A stretch of DNA of 64,000 nucleotides from Pseudomonas sp. UMAB-08. GTDB taxonomy: Bacteria; Pseudomonadota; Gammaproteobacteria; Pseudomonadales; Pseudomonadaceae. The first letter of the stretch is position 1, and each line of letters opens with the position of its first letter. Position numbers and translations under genes: made by a program. A model generated the notes under the pieces. The model saw only the letters and a list, made by a program, of their open reading frames with translations, searched no databases and was not told the DNA's origin. The stretch is from contig NZ_LT607415.1 of NCBI RefSeq assembly GCF_900095225.1, forward strand, positions 340,933 through 404,932, in the 5' to 3' direction. Below, one piece after another: positions 29,836 to 39,320 of the stretch.

Positions 29836-30696
29836 ATGAATCCCACTGAAAAAAGCAGTTTTCTGGTGACGCTGGAACAGCGCTTCACTGGCCTGACGCC
29901 GACCGGGAAGCGTATCGCCGGTTACCTGTTGGCCAACCCTCAGAAGTTGCCCTTCGAAACAGCTGACAGTATCGCGCAGCAAACCGGAACCACCGGTATC
30001 TCGGTCGGGCGCTTCTTGCGTTCGCTGGGCTACCGTAATCTGGACGACGTCAAACAAAGTTTGCGCGGCGACTCGGGTAATACCTGGCTGATCACCGACC
30101 GGCTTGGCGCCTTCCGTGAAGAAGCCACTCACGGCGATGCTCTGGACCGCTCGCTGAGCCGGGAACTGGACGCTATTCAGCATGTGTACGGCCTGGCCCG
30201 GAGCGAACAGTTTGCCCACATTGTCGAGCACCTGTACGCCGCCGATGCGGTGTTTATTGTCGGCATTCAGACCACTCGCGGCATCCTCAACGCGTTTCAC
30301 AGCCACCTCGAATACATCCGGCCCAAGGTCTACTACGTCGATGGCCTGTCCGGGACTTACGCGGAATCCCTGAACTCAAGTTTCGAGAATCCCTACGCGA
30401 TCATTTCCGACTTCCGTACCTATTCCAGCGTGGCCCGCACGTTTTGCGAGGTTGCCAGCAGCAACAATCTGCCCTTGGCATTGGTCACCGATTTTCACTG
30501 TCCGTGGGCCAGGGATTACCCCATGGACCTGTTGCAACTGAAGACCGACGTGGGTCAGTTTTGGGATTCCCTGGCACCGCTGACATGCCTGTTCAACCTG
30601 ATGGTGTCGGCCGTGGCGGAAAAATACGGTGACCGTCTGGACGAGCGTCTGGCGAAAAACCGGCACCTGCAAGAGCTTTTTGGCCAGTTTGAATAG
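29836..30696 (+). CDS. MurR/RpiR-family transcriptional regulator
   Basis: 286 aa. An N-terminal RpiR helix-turn-helix (about 1-77; TADSIAQQTGTTGISVGRFL-like region) is joined to a C-terminal SIS sugar-phosphate-binding domain (about 120-260) with VFIVGIQTTRGILNAFHSHL. RpiR proteins often control uptake or recycling of sugars and wall fragments; MurR senses MurNAc-6-phosphate. Its place 67 bp before ddpX suggests control of the D-Ala-D-Ala locus. Confidence 0.85.
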   Translation: MNPTEKSSFLVTLEQRFTGLTPTGKRIAGYLLANPQKLPFETADSIAQQTGTTGISVGRFLRSLGYRNLDDVKQSLRGDSGNTWLITDRLGAFREEATHGDALDRSLSRELDAIQHVYGLARSEQFAHIVEHLYAADAVFIVGIQTTRGILNAFHSHLEYIRPKVYYVDGLSGTYAESLNSSFENPYAIISDFRTYSSVARTFCEVASSNNLPLALVTDFHCPWARDYPMDLLQLKTDVGQFWDSLAPLTCLFNLMVSAVAEKYGDRLDERLAKNRHLQELFGQFE

Positions 30697-30762
30697 CGCT
30701 GCTCAGAGCGATCAAACCGGCAACATGATGACCAGCGTCTTACTTTTGATTGGAGTGTTTAC

Positions 30763-31323
30763 GTGAACAGCAGCCTACTTGTCGAAGTCGATGCCCACGC
30801 GCTGCAGGTCGAAATCGATCTGATCTACGCTGGCGCCGATAACCTGGCTGGCACGCCGATTTATCAAGATCCACGCTGCTTGTTGCACCGCGATGCCGAA
30901 CGCTGCCTGCGCATGGCCAGCCGTCTGGCGCGCCAGGCAGGATTGAGCCTGCGCATCCTCGATGCCTATCGCCCGCCGTATGCCCAACTGTTGTTGTGGC
31001 AGGCGCTGCCTAACCCGGAATACGTGCGTGATCCAACACTCGGTTCGCACCATAGCCGTGGCGTGGCGGTCGATTTGACGTTGATCGATGCCGACGGCCA
31101 GCCGCTGGACATGGGCACCGGTTTCGATGACATGCGTGAGCAGTCACATCAGTTCTTCGCCGACCTGCCTGCTGCTGTGCAGCGCAACCGTTTGTTGCTG
31201 CTGGGGATCATGCTGAGCGCGGGGTTCCAGCCGATTGCCAGCGAATGGTGGCATTACGAATTGCCCGACGCCGAGCGCTATCCCTTGATTGACGACGGTT
31301 CTATCCGTCCGGCCAACCACTGA
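30763..31323 (+). CDS. ddpX: D-alanyl-D-alanine dipeptidase (DdpX/VanX family)
   Basis: 186 aa with a GTG start behind TGGAGTG. The zinc site SHHSRGVAVDLTL (SxHxxGxAxD) and the catalytic EWWHYEL are both intact. The enzyme cleaves D-Ala-D-Ala released from peptidoglycan into D-Ala. Its last codons and stop are part of a 14-bp tandem duplication (31310-31337). Downstream is a peptide ABC transporter, as in E. coli ddpXABCDF. Confidence 0.9.
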   Translation: MNSSLLVEVDAHALQVEIDLIYAGADNLAGTPIYQDPRCLLHRDAERCLRMASRLARQAGLSLRILDAYRPPYAQLLLWQALPNPEYVRDPTLGSHHSRGVAVDLTLIDADGQPLDMGTGFDDMREQSHQFFADLPAAVQRNRLLLLGIMLSAGFQPIASEWWHYELPDAERYPLIDDGSIRPANH

Positions 31324-31337
31324 CGGCCAACCACTGA
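31310..31337 (+). repeat. 14-bp tandem duplication across the ddpX stop
   Basis: CGGCCAACCACTGA occurs twice head to tail; the first copy includes the stop codon. It probably arose by replication slippage. Confidence 0.9.
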
Positions 31338-31546
31338 ATAGATGACACCTGCTTGACTGTGACACAGCCTGACATGACCGGGACGACAATGAATCCCGGC
31401 GTAAATTCGGTGCAATCCTTTTCCAGAACAGGCAAGGATTGGCCGTTTTCGAACACTCATTGCGAGTGGTCGAGCTTTAACTGCCCGGTATAGCTTTAAT
31501 AAAAAACCTGACGAACTTCCACATATCGAATGATCAAGGAACCGGC

Positions 31547-33103
31547 ATGAATCTAATCTTCACCCCGCGCAAATTGGCCATGGCCTTGCTGTGTTCGGCT
31601 CTGGGTCTCGGTGCCTGGCAGTCGGCCAGCGCCGCCGTGCCGCAAGACACGCTGATGATCGGCAAACCTGCCGACCCGCAGACCCTCGACCCGGCCGTGA
31701 CCATCGATAACAACGACTGGACCGTGACCTATCCGGCGTACCAGAAACTGGTGGCCTACAAGGTCGAGAACGGCAAGGGCAGCACCGAGGTGCAAGGTGA
31801 TCTGGCTGCCAGTTGGACCACCTCAGCCGACAGTCTTGTCTGGGAGTTCAAGATCAAACCCGGCAACCTGTTCGATGATGGCGTCGAAGTGGACGCCAAC
31901 GCGGTGAAGTTTTCTTTCGACCGGTTGATGAAACTCAAGCAAGGCCCGTCCGGTGCGTTCCCCGACGACATGGTGGTGGCGGTGGTCGACCCGATGACCG
32001 TGCGCTTTACCCTGAAAGCACCGTATGCGCCGTTCCTCTATACCCTTGCGCATAACGGCGGAGCGATCATCAACCCGGATGTCGCGAAGAAGACCGACGA
32101 CGTCAACGCCTACCTGTCGACCCATACTGCGGGTTCTGGTGCCTTCCGGCTGACCTCATGGCAGAAAGGCCAGTCCTTGACCATGGAGCAGAATACCTAC
32201 TTTTCTGGCCCCAAGCCGACGCTGAAAAAAGTCGTGATCAAAATCATTGGCGAGGCTTCAGTACGCCGCTTGCAACTGGAGCGCGGTGACCTCGACATCA
32301 TTGAAGACATGCCCGAAGACCAGCTCGATGCGCTGGGCAAAAAAGCTGGCGTAGTGGTTCGCGACTATCCGTCGCTGCGGGTCACGTACCTGTACCTGAA
32401 CAACAAAAAAGCACCGATGAACAATCCGGATGCACGCCGGGCTATCGTCGATGCGCTGGATTATGACGGCATCATCAACGGCATTCTCAAGGGCAAAGCC
32501 AAACCCATGAACGGGCCGATCCCACAGGGCATGTGGGCCTACGATCCGGCGTTGCCGCCGATGAAGCAGGACGTAGCCAAGGCCAAGGCCGACCTGGCGA
32601 AAGTCCCGGAGAAAATCGGCAGCCTGAACTTCATGTATTCGGACAAGGACCCTAACTGGGAGCCTATCGGTTTGACTTTGCAGGCTGGCCTGGCACCGCT
32701 GGGGGTCAATCTCAAGCTGGAGAAACTGGCCAACGCGACCCTGCGTGAGCGCTTGGGTACGGGTGATTTCGATATCGCCATCGGCTCCTGGAGCCCGGAC
32801 TTCGCCGACCCCTACATGTTCATGAACTTTTGGTTCGACTCCAAGCTGCAAGGCCTGGCGGGCAATCGCTCGTTCTATGACAACCCGGTCGTCGATAAAC
32901 TGATCCGAGAGGCCGCGTCGAACAACGACACCGCCAAGCGCACCGAGCTGTATCAGCAAGCGCAGAAAATTGTCCTCAACGACAGTGTCTACGCCTACCT
33001 GTACCAGAAGAGCTACACGTTGCCGATGCGTGACGCAGTCAAAGGTTACGTGTTCAACCCGATGCTTGAGCAAGTGTTCAACATCGACACCATCACCAAG
33101 TAA
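31547..33103 (+). CDS. ddpA: Periplasmic peptide-binding protein, DdpA-like (SBP family 5)
   Basis: 518 aa; signal peptide ending SASA before AVPQDT, with AAGGAACCGGC before the ATG. Family 5 features include the ADPQTLDPAVTIDNNDW opening and the LERGDLDIIEDMP region. Together with ddpBCDF it forms a complete dipeptide/oligopeptide ABC importer. D-Ala-D-Ala as substrate is inferred from ddpX. A short inverted repeat (CCGGGA/TCCCGG) lies at 31378-31399 in the 223-bp leader. Confidence 0.85.
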   Translation: MNLIFTPRKLAMALLCSALGLGAWQSASAAVPQDTLMIGKPADPQTLDPAVTIDNNDWTVTYPAYQKLVAYKVENGKGSTEVQGDLAASWTTSADSLVWEFKIKPGNLFDDGVEVDANAVKFSFDRLMKLKQGPSGAFPDDMVVAVVDPMTVRFTLKAPYAPFLYTLAHNGGAIINPDVAKKTDDVNAYLSTHTAGSGAFRLTSWQKGQSLTMEQNTYFSGPKPTLKKVVIKIIGEASVRRLQLERGDLDIIEDMPEDQLDALGKKAGVVVRDYPSLRVTYLYLNNKKAPMNNPDARRAIVDALDYDGIINGILKGKAKPMNGPIPQGMWAYDPALPPMKQDVAKAKADLAKVPEKIGSLNFMYSDKDPNWEPIGLTLQAGLAPLGVNLKLEKLANATLRERLGTGDFDIAIGSWSPDFADPYMFMNFWFDSKLQGLAGNRSFYDNPVVDKLIREAASNNDTAKRTELYQQAQKIVLNDSVYAYLYQKSYTLPMRDAVKGYVFNPMLEQVFNIDTITK

Positions 33104-33124
33104 GTCGTCGTTATCGCTCCAGCG

Positions 33125-33145
33125 ACCCACCTGTAAAGGGTGGGT
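33125..33145 (+). other. Hairpin between ddpA and ddpB
   Basis: ACCCACC and GGTGGGT around a 7-base loop, 21 bp after the ddpA stop. Without a T-run it likely protects the binding-protein mRNA rather than ending transcription. Confidence 0.5.
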
Positions 33146-33211
33146 TGTTGCAGCGTTGTGCCCACGGCAGACGTCTATAGCTGCCGATCCGAAGCGTTAC
33201 CGAGGTGCCTG

Positions 33212-34228
33212 ATGGCCTTCCTGAATATGTTGCGCAAACGTCTGTTCGGCCTGTTGCTGGTCGTTGTGGGCGTTTCGTTGATCACCTTTGCGATTTCCCA
33301 TCTGATCCCCGGCGATCCGGCCCGACTGATTGCTGGCGACCGTGCCAGCGATGCCATCGTCGCCAACATCCGCCATCAATTGGGGCTGGACCTGCCGCTG
33401 TATCAGCAATATGGTCGCTACATGCTTGATCTGTTGCAGGGCGACCTCGGCACTTCGATCCGCACCAGTCGACCGGTGCTCGAAGATTTGCAGGCGTATT
33501 TCCCGGCAACTCTGGAGCTGGCGCTGGCGGCGCTGATCCTGTCGATACTGATCGGCGTGCCATTGGGTGTGCTGTCGGCGGTGTACCACAATCGCGCCAT
33601 TGATCAGATCGCACGGACCCTGGCGGTCACCGGTATTTCCACACCGGCGTTCTGGCTCGGGCTGGGCTTGATCGTGCTGTTTTACGGGCATTTGGGCTGG
33701 TTACCCGGCAGCGGCCGCCTCGATGAGGGCCTTGAGCCGCCGCCGACCTTTACCGGCTTTTACTTGATCGATTCATTGCTCGCAGGCGACATGGCGCTGT
33801 TCTCCAACGCCTTGCAGCATTTGATCCTGCCTGCCGTGACCCTGGGTTTCGTTAACCTGGGGGTGGTGGCGCGGCAAATACGCTCGGCGATGCTCGACCA
33901 GCTTGGTGAGGATTACATCCGCACTGCGCGCGCCTACGGCTTGTCGCGCTGGGCGGTAATTCTGCGCCATGCGCTGCCGAATGCGTTGATCCCGTCGGTG
34001 ACGGTATTGGGCCTGACCCTGGGCGACCTGCTCTACGGTGCGGTGCTCACCGAAACGGTCTTCGCCTGGCCAGGCATGGGCGCGTACGTGGTCAAGTCGA
34101 TTCAGTCCCTGGATTTTCCGGCAGTGATGGGCTTCGCGATTTGGGTGTCCTTCATTTATGTACTGCTCAACATGGCCATCGATCTGCTCTACCGCGTGAT
34201 CGACCCCCGCATTGGCGAGGTCAACTGA
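33212..34228 (+). CDS. ddpB: Peptide ABC transporter permease, DdpB-like
   Basis: 338 aa from the ATG at 33212 (GAGGTG upstream); the longer frame lacks similarity. Opening LRKRLFGLLLVVVGVSLITF and ISHLIPGDPAR are typical of DppB/OppB. The EAA loop IRTARAYGLSRWAVILRHAL contacts the ATPases. Confidence 0.88.
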   Translation: MAFLNMLRKRLFGLLLVVVGVSLITFAISHLIPGDPARLIAGDRASDAIVANIRHQLGLDLPLYQQYGRYMLDLLQGDLGTSIRTSRPVLEDLQAYFPATLELALAALILSILIGVPLGVLSAVYHNRAIDQIARTLAVTGISTPAFWLGLGLIVLFYGHLGWLPGSGRLDEGLEPPPTFTGFYLIDSLLAGDMALFSNALQHLILPAVTLGFVNLGVVARQIRSAMLDQLGEDYIRTARAYGLSRWAVILRHALPNALIPSVTVLGLTLGDLLYGAVLTETVFAWPGMGAYVVKSIQSLDFPAVMGFAIWVSFIYVLLNMAIDLLYRVIDPRIGEVN

Positions 34229-34229
34229 C

Positions 34230-35129
34230 ATGTCTATTCCCGTTAACCCGCTGACCATCGCGCCGCTCGCTCAAACCCCGCGCTGGCGGGAAAGGTTCGC
34301 CTACCTGGCCTACCAGATTCGCCGCAGCCCGCTGACCATGGCGGGCCTGGCGATCTCCCTGGTCGTCCTGCTGTGCATGGCGTTCGCGCCGTGGCTGGCG
34401 CCCCATGACCCCAACGCACTGGACCTGGTGCATCGCCTGGCACCCCCTTCCGCCGCGCACTGGTTCGGCACCGATGAAGTCGGCCGTGACCTGTTCAGTC
34501 GAGTGTTATACGGCAGTCAGCAATCGGTCGGTGTCGGACTGTTCGTGGCCTTTTCCTCGTGTTTGATTGGAGGGTTGCTGGGCTGCATGTCCGGGGTCAT
34601 CGGCGGGCGTTTTGACAGCCTGACCATGCGCTTGATGGACATCATGCTCTCGGTGCCGTCGCTGGTGTTGATCATGGCCCTGGCTGCCGCGTTGGGCCCG
34701 AGCCTGTTCAACGCCATGTTGGCGATCACTCTGGTGCGGATTCCGTTCTATGTGCGACTGGCCCGAGGGCAAGCGTTGAGCATCCGTCAGATGGGTTACG
34801 TCAAGGCCGCGCAGACCTTCGGCGCCGGGCGCTGGCACATCGTGCTCTGGCACGTGGCGCGCAATGCCATGCCGCCGTTGTTGGTGCAACTGAGCCTGGA
34901 CATTGGCAGCGCGATCCTCATGGCTTCGGCCTTGGGCTTCATCGGACTTGGCGCGCAGCAACCGACGGCGGAGTGGGGCGCAATGGTCGCCACGGGGCGT
35001 AACTACATCCTCGACCATTGGTGGTATTCGACATTCCCCGGCCTGGCGATCCTGGTCACGGCGACCGGATTCAATCTGCTGGGCGACGGCGTGCGGGACT
35101 TGCTCGATCCACGTCAACAGGGGAAATGA
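34230..35129 (+). CDS. ddpC: Peptide ABC transporter permease, DdpC-like
   Basis: 299 aa from the ATG at 34230, one base after the ddpB stop. DppC-type features: FGTDEVGRDLFSRVLYGSQQ and the EAA loop YVKAAQTFGAGRWHIVLWHV. Second half of the membrane channel. Confidence 0.88.
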   Translation: MSIPVNPLTIAPLAQTPRWRERFAYLAYQIRRSPLTMAGLAISLVVLLCMAFAPWLAPHDPNALDLVHRLAPPSAAHWFGTDEVGRDLFSRVLYGSQQSVGVGLFVAFSSCLIGGLLGCMSGVIGGRFDSLTMRLMDIMLSVPSLVLIMALAAALGPSLFNAMLAITLVRIPFYVRLARGQALSIRQMGYVKAAQTFGAGRWHIVLWHVARNAMPPLLVQLSLDIGSAILMASALGFIGLGAQQPTAEWGAMVATGRNYILDHWWYSTFPGLAILVTATGFNLLGDGVRDLLDPRQQGK

Positions 35130-35131
35130 CC

Positions 35132-36157
35132 ATGCAGACCTCTCCAGAAGTGAGCGCACACGTGCCGAACGCGAATACCCCGGTCCTGACCATCGACAAC
35201 CTGAGCGTGGAGTTTCCCGCTTACCGCAGCACGGTCAAGGCCCTCAACGGCGTTTCGCTGCACGTCAATCCTGGCGAAATCGTCGGCGTGATCGGCGAGT
35301 CCGGTTCGGGTAAATCAGTCACCGCCATGCTCAGCCTGCGCCTGTTGCCCGAACGCAGTTACCACGTCAGTGGCGGCAGCCTGCACATTCTGGGTCGCGA
35401 CATGCTCGCGGCCAAAGAAAAGGACCTGCTTAAAGTCCGTGGCCGTGACGTCGCGATGATTTTCCAGGAGCCGATGACCGCGCTTAACCCGACCCGCCGC
35501 ATCGGTCGACAGATGCTCGATGTGATCATTCATCACCAGCACTTGAGCAAGGCCGATGCACGGGCCAAGGCCATTGGTCTGTTGCGTGACATGCACATTG
35601 CCGACCCTGAGCAGGTGTTGGAAAGCTACCCCTTCGAGCTGTCCGGCGGCATGCGTCAGCGGGTGATGATTGCTTTGGCTTTTTCCTGCGATCCGCAGTT
35701 GCTGATCGCCGACGAGCCGACCACTGCACTGGACGTCACCGTGCAACGTCAGGTGTTGCTGCTGTTACGGGAAAAAGCCCGCGAGCGTGGCACCGCAATC
35801 CTGTTGATCACCCATGATATGGCGCTGGTGTCGCAGTTCTGCGATCGGGTCTACGTGATGTACACCGGTGCCGTGGTGGAGCAGGGTGCAACCGGCGAGG
35901 TCATGGTCGATCCGCGCCATCCCTATACCCGCGGTTTGCTCAGCGGCCTGCCGGAGCAAGTGCAACCTGGGGAAGACCTGATGACCATTCCTGGCCAGGT
36001 CCCTAATCTTGCCGCGTTGCCCGCAGGTTGCACGTTCCGCGACCGCTGTCAGTACGCGATGCCGGTCTGCAGCAAACGTCCGCCCTTGCAAGCCATTGAC
36101 GCCGAAGGCCTGCGCAAGAGCGCCTGCTGGCTGACTGTACAGGAACAATCATCATGA
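35132..36157 (+). CDS. ddpD: Peptide ABC transporter ATP-binding protein, DdpD-like
   Basis: 341 aa from the ATG at 35132, seven bases after AGGGGA; ATG 35126 is too close to it. Walker [11 protein letters not shown], signature LSGGMRQR, Walker B LLIADEPTTALD. The C-terminal oligopeptide/dipeptide motif GCTFRDRCQYAM ends the protein. Overlaps ddpF by 4 bp. Confidence 0.89.
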   Translation: MQTSPEVSAHVPNANTPVLTIDNLSVEFPAYRSTVKALNGVSLHVNPGEIVGVIGESGSGKSVTAMLSLRLLPERSYHVSGGSLHILGRDMLAAKEKDLLKVRGRDVAMIFQEPMTALNPTRRIGRQMLDVIIHHQHLSKADARAKAIGLLRDMHIADPEQVLESYPFELSGGMRQRVMIALAFSCDPQLLIADEPTTALDVTVQRQVLLLLREKARERGTAILLITHDMALVSQFCDRVYVMYTGAVVEQGATGEVMVDPRHPYTRGLLSGLPEQVQPGEDLMTIPGQVPNLAALPAGCTFRDRCQYAMPVCSKRPPLQAIDAEGLRKSACWLTVQEQSS

Positions 36158-37146
36158 TCAGCACTGCACGTAAACGACTGCCCAGCGACAACGCGGCGAT
36201 TCTTGGCCTGAGCGATGTGCGGGTACATTTTCCGGTGGGCAGCGACTGGCTGGGTCGCCCCAAGGGCCTGGCCCATGCCTTGAACGGTATTGATCTGGAC
36301 GTTCGCGCCGGTGAAACCCTCGGCGTGGTCGGTGAGTCCGGCTGTGGCAAAAGTACGTTGGCGCAACTGTTGATGGGGCTGATCAAACCCACCAGCGGGA
36401 CGCTGGACTGGATCTATAACGACGCCCGCGAGCGCAGCAGTAATGTGCAGATCGTGTTTCAGGACCCGCAGTCGTCTCTCGATCCGCGTCTGCCGATCTG
36501 GAAAATCATCACCGAGCCGCTGTTCGTCCAGCGTGCTGTCCCGCGTCGAGAAATGCGCGATATCGCGGCCAAAGTTGCAGCTCAAGTGGGCATTCGCACC
36601 GAGTACATGGACCGCTTCGCCCACCAGTTTTCCGGTGGGCAGCGGCAACGTATTGCCATCGCCCGAGCACTGTCGTCCAACCCGGACATCATCGTCCTCG
36701 ACGAGCCGACCTCGGCACTGGACATTTCGGTGCAAGCGCAGATTCTCAACTTGCTGAGTGAACTGCAACGCAGTCGCGACCTGACCTACATCCTGATCTC
36801 GCACAACGTTTCGGTCGTCCGGCACATGGCCGACCGTGTGGCCGTGATGTACCTGGGGCAAATCGTCGAACTGGGCAGCGCCGCCGAAGTGCTCGATCAC
36901 CCACGGCACCCTTACACGCGATTGTTGCTGGACGCGGTGCCGCGTCTTGGTGCGCCGATTGATAACGCCCAGGTCGCCGCCCCGACTGAACTGCCCGGCA
37001 ACCGCAACCTGCCCACCGGCTGCTTCTTCCGCGACCGCTGCCCGCGCGCCACCATCGGCTGCGACAAACCTCAGGGGTTGTTGGCAGCGAAGGGCGGTAC
37101 GGGCGATAACCTGGTGCGCTGCCACCTGGAATCTGTGACGGTCTGA
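36154..37146 (+). CDS. ddpF: Peptide ABC transporter ATP-binding protein, DdpF-like
   Basis: 330 aa. Walker A GESGCGKSTL, signature FSGGQRQR, Walker B IIVLDEPTSALD and the C-terminal GCFFRDRCPRA. It pairs with DdpD. Last gene of the ddp operon; the Pho-controlled phn locus begins 200 bp further on. Confidence 0.89.
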   Translation: MISTARKRLPSDNAAILGLSDVRVHFPVGSDWLGRPKGLAHALNGIDLDVRAGETLGVVGESGCGKSTLAQLLMGLIKPTSGTLDWIYNDARERSSNVQIVFQDPQSSLDPRLPIWKIITEPLFVQRAVPRREMRDIAAKVAAQVGIRTEYMDRFAHQFSGGQRQRIAIARALSSNPDIIVLDEPTSALDISVQAQILNLLSELQRSRDLTYILISHNVSVVRHMADRVAVMYLGQIVELGSAAEVLDHPRHPYTRLLLDAVPRLGAPIDNAQVAAPTELPGNRNLPTGCFFRDRCPRATIGCDKPQGLLAAKGGTGDNLVRCHLESVTV

Positions 37147-37246
37147 CCCCGACGCGTCAGAAAACGCCAGTGTTTGAAGCACTCACCGACCGGTAGTCGG
37201 TGAGTGAATGAGGGCGTCTACAAACCGTCAACCAATCGTTACCTTA

Positions 37247-37264
37247 CTGTCATCCCCAGGTCAT
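37247..37264 (+). promoter_or_regulatory. Pho box upstream of phnC
   Basis: CTGTCAT CCCC AGGTCAT: two PhoB half-sites spaced 11 bp apart start to start. A third weaker unit CTGAAAC follows in the same phase (37269), and a further CTGTCAG is at 37288. It lies 82-99 bp before phnC, as expected for phosphate-starvation induction. Confidence 0.72.
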
Positions 37265-37345
37265 GGGCCTGAAACACCTTCTCTTTACTGTCAGTTGCAC
37301 ACAAACGCAGCCGTGCAAAGGCTGTTCAACCAGACAGAGAAGCCC

Positions 37346-38179
37346 ATGAACGCAGCTATCCATGTCGACCGTCTGAACAAGACTTTTGCTCGCAAGACTG
37401 CTTTGGTTGATCTTGCGTTGTCTATACAACCCGGTGAAATGGTCGCGCTGATCGGTGCTTCCGGCTCTGGGAAATCAACGCTGTTGCGCCATATGGCCGG
37501 GCTGGCGCGTTGCGATCGCACCAACGGTGGCAGTGTGCAGGTGCTGGGCCGCGAAGTGCAGGCCTCAGGCCGCCTGAATGGCAACGTCCGCCAGCTGCGC
37601 GCCGATATCGGCTACATCTTCCAACAGTTCAATCTGGTCAATCGCCTCAGTGTGCTGGACAACGTGTTACTCGGTTGTCTGGGGCGCATGCCCGGTTGGC
37701 GCGGCAATCTGGGCCTGTTCAATGCTCAGGAAAAACAGTGGGCGATGGAGTCCCTGGACCGCGTGGGGCTGGCCGATCTCGCCACGCAGCGCGCTTCGAC
37801 CCTTTCAGGCGGTCAACAACAACGCGTGGCGATTGCCCGTGCGTTGACCCAGCGTGCCGACGTTATTCTGGCCGATGAACCTATCGCGTCACTGGACCCT
37901 GAGTCCGCACGCAAGGTCATGGAAATCCTCGCCGATATCAATCGCCGTGACGGCAAGACCGTCGTCGTCACCCTGCATCAGGTGGATTACGCCGTGCGTT
38001 ATTGCCAGCGCGCCGTGGCCCTCAAAGCCGGGCGCATTCATTTTGATGGCGCCGCTGAAGCACTCAGTACCTCGCTTCTCAACGACCTGTACGGCGCGGA
38101 TCTGGACAGCAGTCTTCTGTTCTCCGACAAAGCTCGCAGCGCCGAAAGACCGTTAAAACTGGCGCTTGCGCGGGCCTGA
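37346..38179 (+). CDS. phnC: Phosphonate ABC transporter ATP-binding protein PhnC
   Basis: 277 aa from the ATG at 37346; the frame extends upstream over the Pho box, which excludes the longer form. Walker [11 protein letters not shown], signature LSGGQQQR, Walker [13 protein letters not shown]. Energises phosphonate import with PhnD and PhnE. First gene of the C-P lyase locus. Confidence 0.92.
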   Translation: MNAAIHVDRLNKTFARKTALVDLALSIQPGEMVALIGASGSGKSTLLRHMAGLARCDRTNGGSVQVLGREVQASGRLNGNVRQLRADIGYIFQQFNLVNRLSVLDNVLLGCLGRMPGWRGNLGLFNAQEKQWAMESLDRVGLADLATQRASTLSGGQQQRVAIARALTQRADVILADEPIASLDPESARKVMEILADINRRDGKTVVVTLHQVDYAVRYCQRAVALKAGRIHFDGAAEALSTSLLNDLYGADLDSSLLFSDKARSAERPLKLALARA

Positions 38180-38236
38180 TTTCGTTGCAGTTGCTCTAAA
38201 AAACAAACCACCAACGCCACCTTCAGGAATCCCTCC

Positions 38237-39247
38237 ATGTTGAATCGTATGGGTCGTGTTTTCGCGTCTGCCGCTTTATTGGCTACCTGCTTCCTGGGTA
38301 CCGCTCAGGCTGAAGAAAAAGTCATCAACTTTGGCCTTATGTCCACCGAGTCTTCGACCAATCTGCGAAGCGTCTGGCAGCCGTTTCTCGACGATATGTC
38401 GAAAAAAACCGGTCTTAAAGTCAACGCGACCTTCGCCTCCGACTATGCCGGATTGATTCAGGGTATGCGCTTCAATAAGGTCGATATCGCCTGGCTGGGT
38501 AACAAGGGCGCGATGGAAGCCGTGGACCGTTCCAACGGTGAAATCTTTGCCCAGACCGCTGCCGCCAATGGGGCAGCCGGTTACTGGAGCCTGTTGATCG
38601 TGCGCAAGGACAGTCCAATAAACTCGGTCGAAGACATGCTCAAAAACGCCAAGGACCTGACCTTCGGCAACGGTGATCCAAATTCCACTTCTGGCTATCT
38701 GGTGCCGGGCTACTACGTCTTCGCCAAGAACAATGTGAATGCCGCCACCGCCTTCAAACGCACGCTCAACTCCAGCCATGAAGTGAACGCCTTGAGCGTG
38801 GCCAAAGGCCAACTCGACGTTGCCACCTTCAACACTGAAAGCTGGGACCGTCTGGTCGTCACCCAACCGGACCAGGCAGCCATGCTCAAGGTCATCTGGA
38901 AGTCGCCATTAATCCCCGCCGACCCGATGGTCTGGAACAAAGGTCTGTCAGACGTCGATAAGGGCAAAATTCGCGAGTTCTTCGCCACCTATGGCGACAC
39001 CGACCACGAAAAGGCCGTGCTCAAAGACATGCAGTTGAGCAAGTTCCTGCCGTCCTCCGACGACCAATTACTGCCGATCCGCCAGCTTGATCTGTTCAAG
39101 CAGCGCACCGAAGTCAATGCCAGCACCACCCTCGACGCCAAAGAAAAAGCCGAGCGACTGAAAGAGCTCGATGCGGGTCTGGCCAAGCTGCAAGAGCGAA
39201 TCAGCGATCTGGAAAAGAAGAGCACCTCCAGCGCCAGCGCCGGTTGA
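38237..39247 (+). CDS. phnD: Phosphonate-binding periplasmic protein PhnD
   Basis: 336 aa; signal peptide ending GTAQA before EEKVINFG, with AGGAATCC upstream of the ATG. Binding-site region INFGLMSTESSTNLR and FGNGDPNSTSGYLVPGYYVF are PhnD-type. The C-terminus is a charged helix rich in Glu and Lys. A strong hairpin follows 8 bp after the stop. Confidence 0.92.
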   Translation: MLNRMGRVFASAALLATCFLGTAQAEEKVINFGLMSTESSTNLRSVWQPFLDDMSKKTGLKVNATFASDYAGLIQGMRFNKVDIAWLGNKGAMEAVDRSNGEIFAQTAAANGAAGYWSLLIVRKDSPINSVEDMLKNAKDLTFGNGDPNSTSGYLVPGYYVFAKNNVNAATAFKRTLNSSHEVNALSVAKGQLDVATFNTESWDRLVVTQPDQAAMLKVIWKSPLIPADPMVWNKGLSDVDKGKIREFFATYGDTDHEKAVLKDMQLSKFLPSSDDQLLPIRQLDLFKQRTEVNASTTLDAKEKAERLKELDAGLAKLQERISDLEKKSTSSASAG

Positions 39248-39255
39248 CGCCTGCC

Positions 39256-39281
39256 GACGCGACGCCCCAGCGCGTCGCGTC
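39256..39281 (+). other. Perfect 10-bp hairpin between phnD and phnE
   Basis: GACGCGACGC and GCGTCGCGTC around CCCAGC, no T-run. It probably stabilises the phnCD message, giving more binding protein than permease. Confidence 0.6.
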
Positions 39282-39320
39282 ATCGCAGCCTTTTATGGCT
39301 GCCCTATTTGAGAGCCGTTT

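Noticed and set aside
36049..37182. Long open frame on the minus strand opposite ddpF
   Set aside because: Antisense to a complete ABC ATPase gene; no ribosome-binding site or domain.
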